From NCBI GenBank assembly GCA_009782085.1, contig WQUN01000142.1, positions 1-11,676 on the forward strand: a stretch of 11,676 nt of DNA. The letters are read 5' to 3'. Under the pieces are notes generated by a model. The model searched no databases, had not been told where the DNA came from, and was given only the letters and a program-made list of their open reading frames with translations. This DNA comes from Bacillota bacterium. Lineage in GTDB: Bacteria > Bacillota > Clostridia > Lachnospirales > WQUN01. Positions 7,840 to 11,676 of this stretch are shown here, piece after piece. Positions within the stretch are counted from its first letter, which is position 1, and each line of letters starts with the position of its first letter. Made by a program: the position numbers and the translations under genes.

Positions 7840-8370
7840 TTGAGGCCGTCTTATTCGGAACTGATCGACATTGTGAACAATGACAAAAGCGCGGACAGCG
7901 AGATCACAAGCAGGTACACCATCGTCCTGGCCGTGGCGAAGCGCGCGAGGCAGATAATCGAGGGCGCTGGCTCTGTCGTGAGCGTCCCGACGGACCGGGC
8001 CGTCTCGACCGCGGTGAAGGAGCTGGCCGGGGGCAAACTGAGGATCAAGCTCGAGAAGGAAGACGCCGATATCTACGCCGAGCGGGCCACTCAGCAGTAT
8101 TACAAGGGCTTTTCCGCCGTCTCAAAGGACGACCTCAGGGAGGACTTCAAGGACAAGTACGAGCCGGACAAAATTTCCGGCGCCGACGACCTCGATCTCG
8201 ACCTTGACGCCGATGAGGACGAGGAGGACGACTACAGGGACGAGGACTACGCGGACGAGGACGATCACATCGACGACGAGGAAAGCATAGCCCTGGACGA
8301 GGTCTATGAGGATGTCCCGCTCGACGACGACTACCCGGAGGACTTCGACGATTTTGAAGATGAGGAGTAG
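7837..8370 (+). CDS. rpoZ: RNA polymerase omega subunit with a long acidic tail
   Basis: Omega helps fold and hold the beta' subunit of RNA polymerase. The core fits well: LRPSYSELIDIVN at the start, SRYTIVLAVAKRARQII (about 25-41), and the VPTDRAVSTAVKELAGGKLRI block (about 49-69). The start is GTG 7837 with a strong ribosome site. At 177 residues it is about twice the usual 65-110. The extra part, from about residue 109 to the end, is 69 residues with 40 Asp/Glu and only two Lys/Arg, with repeated DDLDLD, DEDEEDD and DEDYADEDD patterns. It must be disordered and strongly negative. The reading frame is clean, and priA starts inside its last codons. The omega call is sure; the tail function is unknown, though it recalls the acidic tail of the Bacillus delta subunit. 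Confidence 0.92.
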   Translation: MLRPSYSELIDIVNNDKSADSEITSRYTIVLAVAKRARQIIEGAGSVVSVPTDRAVSTAVKELAGGKLRIKLEKEDADIYAERATQQYYKGFSAVSKDDLREDFKDKYEPDKISGADDLDLDLDADEDEEDDYRDEDYADEDDHIDDEESIALDEVYEDVPLDDDYPEDFDDFEDEE

Positions 8371-10627
8371 TTTTTGCTATGCCGAGGTGATACTTTCCAT
8401 CTCCGCCAAAGAGACCGACAGGACGTTCAGTTACGCCGTGCCGCCGGAACTCCGCGATAGAATCCGGCGCGGGATGCGCGTGCTGGTGCCTTTCGGCGCG
8501 GGGAACAGGCGGCGCGAGGCTTACGTGATCGGCTTGTCCGACGCGACCGCTCTCGACCAGGCTAAAATCAAGCAAATAGAGCGGATTTTGGACGACAGGC
8601 CGGCTCTCGGTGAAAAAACGCTGGAGCTGGCGTTTTGGATGAAGGAGAAGTATTATACGACCTTGGCGAACTGCCTCCGGTGCGTACTGCCCGCCGGGGT
8701 AAAGGAGCGGGAGGAGGGCGATCTGGCCAAAACCGTCAGATACGCCTGCCTGAACGCGGAAAACCCGGAGACGGCCGCGTTTTTGAGCGACCCTCGCGGG
8801 CTTGGCGCGGCCCAGACCCTTGTGATGCAGGCTCTTCTCCAAGGCGAGGCTCCGGCGGCCGGGCTGAAAGCGGCCCTGAATATCTCCGATTCGCCCCTTA
8901 AGACGCTGGAAAAGAAAAATCTGATCCGCATATACGAAAAATCCCTCCCCGACGGCCCGTTAAGCGGCGCGCGGACATATGACAAAACGCCGGAAAGGCC
9001 AGTCCTGACCCGCGAGCAGGAAAACGCGGCCGCGGTCCTGTGCGCCGGGCTGCGCGGGAAAAATCCGAAGCCAACCCTGATTTGCGGCGTGACCGGCAGC
9101 GGCAAGACGGAGGTCTACCTCCGCGTCATCGAGGATGCCGTGGCGGCCGGGAAACAGGCGATCATGCTCGTTCCGGAGATCTCCCTGACCCCGCAGACCG
9201 TGGAGGCCTTCATCCGAAGGCTCGGGGACAGCGTGGCGGTCACGCATTCGCGCCTGACGCCGCTAGAACGCTACGGCCAGTGGAAAAAGGCCCGCGACGG
9301 CGAGGTCTCCGTGATGATCGGCCCGAGGTCGGCCGTGTTCGCGCCGTTCGAGAACCTGGGCTGCATTATCGTGGACGAGGAGCACGAGAGCGTCTACAAA
9401 TCGGAGACGGCGCCGAAGTATTCCGCCAAGGAGGTCGCGATCAAGCGCGCCGAACAGACCGGGGCGCTGGCCGTGTTCGGCTCCGCCACGCCGTCCGTCG
9501 AGAGCTTTCGGAGGACTGAGACGGGCGAATTTGACCTTCTGACGATGACCGAACGGATAAACGGCATGTTTCCGAGGATCACCGTCGTAGACATGCGGCT
9601 CGAGATGGCGGAGGGCAATATGTCGCTGTTCAGCCGGGCGTTTGCCGAAGCCCTGGGAGAGAGCATCCGAAAGGGCGAGCAGAGCATACTCTTCCTGAAC
9701 AGGCGGGGGCACTCGACGTTCGTGTCCTGCCGGAGATGCGGGAACGTGCTCCGCTGCGAGAATTGCAGCGTCAACTATACATATCATATACACGACGACC
9801 TGCTTGTCTGCCACTACTGCGGCAAGAGGGCCGAAAACCCCAGCCTCTGCCCGGCCTGCGGCTCCAGGTTCATCAGGTATTTCGGCGTCGGAACTCAGAA
9901 GGTGGAGGAGGAGCTCCGGAAGCTCTTCCCCGGCGTCGGCGTCATACGCATGGACACCGACACCACCTCGGGCAAGGGAAGCCACGAGGCGCTTCTGCGC
10001 GCTTTCCGGGAACAGAAGGCGCAGGTGCTTCTGGGCACGCAGATGATCGCCAAGGGGCTGGATTTTCCGAAGGTGACACTGGTCGGGGTCCTCGCGGCAG
10101 ACCTGTCCTTGCACACGGGAGACTTCCGCTCCGGCGAGACGACGTTCCAGCTTCTGACGCAGGTGGCCGGCCGGGCCGGCCGGGCCTCCGCGCCGGGGGA
10201 GGTGTATATCCAGACCTACAACCCGGAGCACTACGCGATACGTTACGCCAAAGAGCAGGACTACAGGGGCTTTTACGAGCACGAGATCGTCCTTCGGCGG
10301 CAGATGGACTACCCCCCGTTCACCCACGTGTTCAGCGTGATGTTCACGGGGGAGAACGAGAAGCGCGTAATATTGGCGCTGCACAAGCTGCTGGAGATCA
10401 TGATATACTGCAACCGCAAGGGCATGTTCGAGATGCTCGGCCCCGCTCCGGCGATAGTGTCGAGGATAAAGAGGAAATACCGGTGGAAGATTCTGGTCAA
10501 GGCAAAGGACGAGGCCAGGCTGCTGGCGTTCGCTGAGTATTGCGTGGGGAAGATGAGGGAAAAGGCGAAGGCGGACATGGAGGGGCTGGACGTGTATATG
10601 ACCATGGATCCGGAGTTTCAGGAGTGA
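8360..10627 (+). CDS. priA: Primosomal replication-restart helicase PriA
   Basis: Superfamily 2 DNA helicase of 755 residues that binds stalled forks and reloads the replicative helicase. The N-terminal 3'-end-binding domain has YAEVILSISAKETDRTFSY and RVLVPFGAGNRRREAYVIG. Walker A GVTGSGKTE is near 242-250, Walker B DEEH at 339-342, then GSATPS and NRRGHS. Four CxxC pairs (CRRC, CENC, CHYC, CPAC; Cys 457-500) form the two-zinc module. GTQMIAKGLDFP begins near 559 and QVAGRAGRA follows. All key residues are present, so it should be active. The ATG at 8360 is chosen because it gives the family N-terminus MRSSFCYAEV; it overlaps rpoZ by 11 bases, implying coupled translation. A more upstream ATG at 8306 would only add shadow of the omega tail. 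The usual coaBC neighbour is absent between rpoZ and priA. Confidence 0.97.
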   Translation: MRSSFCYAEVILSISAKETDRTFSYAVPPELRDRIRRGMRVLVPFGAGNRRREAYVIGLSDATALDQAKIKQIERILDDRPALGEKTLELAFWMKEKYYTTLANCLRCVLPAGVKEREEGDLAKTVRYACLNAENPETAAFLSDPRGLGAAQTLVMQALLQGEAPAAGLKAALNISDSPLKTLEKKNLIRIYEKSLPDGPLSGARTYDKTPERPVLTREQENAAAVLCAGLRGKNPKPTLICGVTGSGKTEVYLRVIEDAVAAGKQAIMLVPEISLTPQTVEAFIRRLGDSVAVTHSRLTPLERYGQWKKARDGEVSVMIGPRSAVFAPFENLGCIIVDEEHESVYKSETAPKYSAKEVAIKRAEQTGALAVFGSATPSVESFRRTETGEFDLLTMTERINGMFPRITVVDMRLEMAEGNMSLFSRAFAEALGESIRKGEQSILFLNRRGHSTFVSCRRCGNVLRCENCSVNYTYHIHDDLLVCHYCGKRAENPSLCPACGSRFIRYFGVGTQKVEEELRKLFPGVGVIRMDTDTTSGKGSHEALLRAFREQKAQVLLGTQMIAKGLDFPKVTLVGVLAADLSLHTGDFRSGETTFQLLTQVAGRAGRASAPGEVYIQTYNPEHYAIRYAKEQDYRGFYEHEIVLRRQMDYPPFTHVFSVMFTGENEKRVILALHKLLEIMIYCNRKGMFEMLGPAPAIVSRIKRKYRWKILVKAKDEARLLAFAEYCVGKMREKAKADMEGLDVYMTMDPEFQE

Positions 10628-10683
10628 GGATGTTAAACGGCATATAGTAATTACCGAGGCGGCATTCGCCCGGACAGTATCCC

Positions 10684-10701
10684 GGAGGGAAAAACGGCAT
10701 G
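10684..10701 (+). promoter_or_regulatory. Ribosome site of the GNAT gene
   Basis: GGAGGG at 10684-10689 lies nine bases before the ATG at 10699 and fixes this start. The 71-base gap after priA holds no clear promoter or terminator. A small GGCG/CGCC stem near 10658-10670 is the only structure seen. Confidence 0.65.
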
Positions 10702-11508
10702 ACAGAGCTCGACGCTTCGCGGTATTCAACGGTAAAGGGCCTCATTCCGCTGATAAAATGCGACAATCTCTGGGCGTACTCTATCGTCGAAAACCCGCGG
10801 CTCGGCAGAGTGTTTGTCGACGATATAAACGCTCCCGAAACCGCGCTTTTCTGGCACTTCTGCGGCGACGCCTTCATAGCCGGGCCCTGCGAAAACGGCG
10901 ACGTTATCCGGACGCTCGGCGAGTTTTTCCGCGGGACTTTTGAGCATAACCGGAAGCGTTTCGCGCTGTACGTCAACGGGGAGCAGTGCAAGAAAGCCGT
11001 CGCGGACATCGCGAAAACCGTTCCGTCCGTTCAGGTCTATGAAAGGTACATGTTCCGTTTCAATGAAAAGACGTTCAGAGCCTTGGATATTGCCGCTCCG
11101 GCGGGATACGCCCTCCGGGAGATCGACCGGGAGATATATGACAGGCTGCGCGGAGGGATACTCCCGAAGTTTTTCTGGGATTCCCCCGAGGCGTTTCTGA
11201 AGGCCGGGAAGGGCTACTGTATGCTCGGCGGGGAGGATATCGCCTGCCATTCCTTCGGGGCGGCGGTCGGGAACGGGACGGTCGACGTCGGCATAGAGAC
11301 GGCGCCGGAACACCGCGGGAAGGGCCTGGCCGTTCCGACGGCTTACGCTATGGTCAAATACTGCGCGGACAACGGGCTGACGCCCAACTGGGGATGCGGT
11401 ACAACTAACGCGGGTTCCGCGCGTATCGCGCAAATTCTGGGTTTTGAGGCCATAGGGGCGCACCCCGTCTACATAACAGAGGAACGCGATGCTGATAATC
11501 AGAGATAA
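10699..11508 (+). CDS. GNAT acetyltransferase, ZmaR-like (PF12746 type)
   Basis: Protein of 269 residues whose C-terminal third is a GNAT acyl-CoA-binding domain. The motif A stretch is VDVGIETAPEHRGKGLAV with RGKG at 206-209, followed by TAYAMVKYCADNGLTPNWGC and TNAGSARIAQILGF, the N...S...A..LGF pattern of this family. The N-terminal two thirds (LWAYSIVENPRLGRVFVDD, FWHFCGDAFIAG) look like the paired N-terminal domain of the two-domain GNATs related to ZmaR, the zwittermicin A self-resistance acetyltransferase. That assignment is from motif memory. The true substrate is unknown, probably an amine on a small molecule or antibiotic. It lies between priA and def, an unusual place, in the same direction, with 59 bases before def. 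Confidence 0.8.
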   Translation: MTELDASRYSTVKGLIPLIKCDNLWAYSIVENPRLGRVFVDDINAPETALFWHFCGDAFIAGPCENGDVIRTLGEFFRGTFEHNRKRFALYVNGEQCKKAVADIAKTVPSVQVYERYMFRFNEKTFRALDIAAPAGYALREIDREIYDRLRGGILPKFFWDSPEAFLKAGKGYCMLGGEDIACHSFGAAVGNGTVDVGIETAPEHRGKGLAVPTAYAMVKYCADNGLTPNWGCGTTNAGSARIAQILGFEAIGAHPVYITEERDADNQR

Positions 11509-11567
11509 ATATGCTTTTATGCACTTTTCAGATCGAAAACATTTATCCAATACAGAGGGGAATCCGC

Positions 11568-11676
11568 ATGGCGCTGCGCTACATCCGAACAAATGACGAC
11601 GACCTGCTGCGCAAGAAATCCAAGCCCGTGGACGGCATCAGCGGGAAGATACTGACGCTCCTGGACGACATGAAGG
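11568..11676 (+). CDS. def: Peptide deformylase, N-terminal part (cut by the window end)
   Basis: The first 36 codons of a polypeptide deformylase, the metalloenzyme that removes the formyl group from new proteins at the ribosome. The start MALRYIRTNDDDLLRKKSKPVDGI and the following ILTLLDDMK match the conserved N-terminal helix and loop of the family. The catalytic motifs GxGLAAPQ, EGCLS and HExDH lie beyond the window and cannot be checked. The ATG at 11568 has GAGGGG (11555-11560) seven bases upstream. The place after priA is typical of Bacillota, where fmt usually follows. The interposed GNAT gene is not typical. Confidence 0.9.
   Translation, partial: MALRYIRTNDDDLLRKKSKPVDGISGKILTLLDDMK

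Noticed and set aside
8306..8359. Upstream ATG as priA start
   Set aside because: It would add 18 Arg/Thr/Ser-rich residues that are merely the omega tail read in another frame; ATG 8360 gives the family N-terminus.
9263..10729. Long minus-strand open frame opposite priA
   Set aside because: It lies wholly antisense to a well-conserved helicase, has no recognisable motif, and such frames are common in GC-rich DNA with few stops on the opposite strand.
11509..11567. Promoter for def
   Set aside because: AT-rich, but no pair of -35 and -10 boxes at acceptable spacing could be supported.
10726..11592. Minus-strand open frame opposite the GNAT gene
   Set aside because: Antisense shadow of a gene with a good ribosome site and clear GNAT motifs; composition is Arg/Pro-rich without domains.

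Overview
The window looks like part of a GC-rich, low-oxygen-type Bacillota (Clostridia-like) chromosome. The main support is the housekeeping order remA-like, rpoZ, priA, GNAT, def, which follows the Clostridia/Bacilli remA-gmk-rpoZ-coaBC-priA-def theme with some genes missing. A TnrB3-type drug exporter and a ZmaR-type acetyltransferase fit the same group. ATA and AGG codons are common in every gene, so nothing looks freshly imported by codon use. The phylum is an inference; Synergistota or another lineage cannot be excluded without a marker-gene search.

Layout. Positions 1-100 are a nested palindrome that looks like a MITE. Positions 139-4547 encode four F1-ATPase subunits on the + strand in the order alpha, gamma, beta, epsilon (atpA, atpG, atpD, atpC). 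The gamma-beta spacer carries a short degenerate decamer repeat. Delta and the Fo subunits are not in the window. Positions 7079-4564 (minus strand) hold a two-gene ABC exporter, an ATPase followed by a 12-segment permease, joined by a 4-base ATGA overlap and converging on atpC. The 346-base gap 7080-7425 separates it from the divergent remA side. That gap holds a second nested palindrome, a candidate minus-strand promoter, a 20-base operator-like inverted repeat, a good extended -10 promoter and a GC-rich leader hairpin.

From 7426 on, all genes are on the + strand. First comes a RemA-family regulator that has no ATG, GTG or TTG start compatible with its conserved N-terminus and seems to start at ACG. 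An 11-unit heptamer repeat follows. Next is the RNA polymerase omega subunit with an unusually long acidic tail of about 69 residues (40 Asp/Glu). The primosomal helicase PriA overlaps it by 11 bases. A ZmaR-like GNAT acetyltransferase and the first 36 codons of peptide deformylase complete the window.

Functionally the window joins energy conversion (F1), export of a hydrophobic or amphipathic compound (ABC pair), and a block of transcription, replication-restart and protein-maturation genes. The points most worth a second look are the omega tail, the ACG start with its structured leader, and the two nested palindromes placed next to operon starts. No phage, CRISPR, rRNA or tRNA was seen. No complete new multi-gene system can be claimed from this sequence alone.
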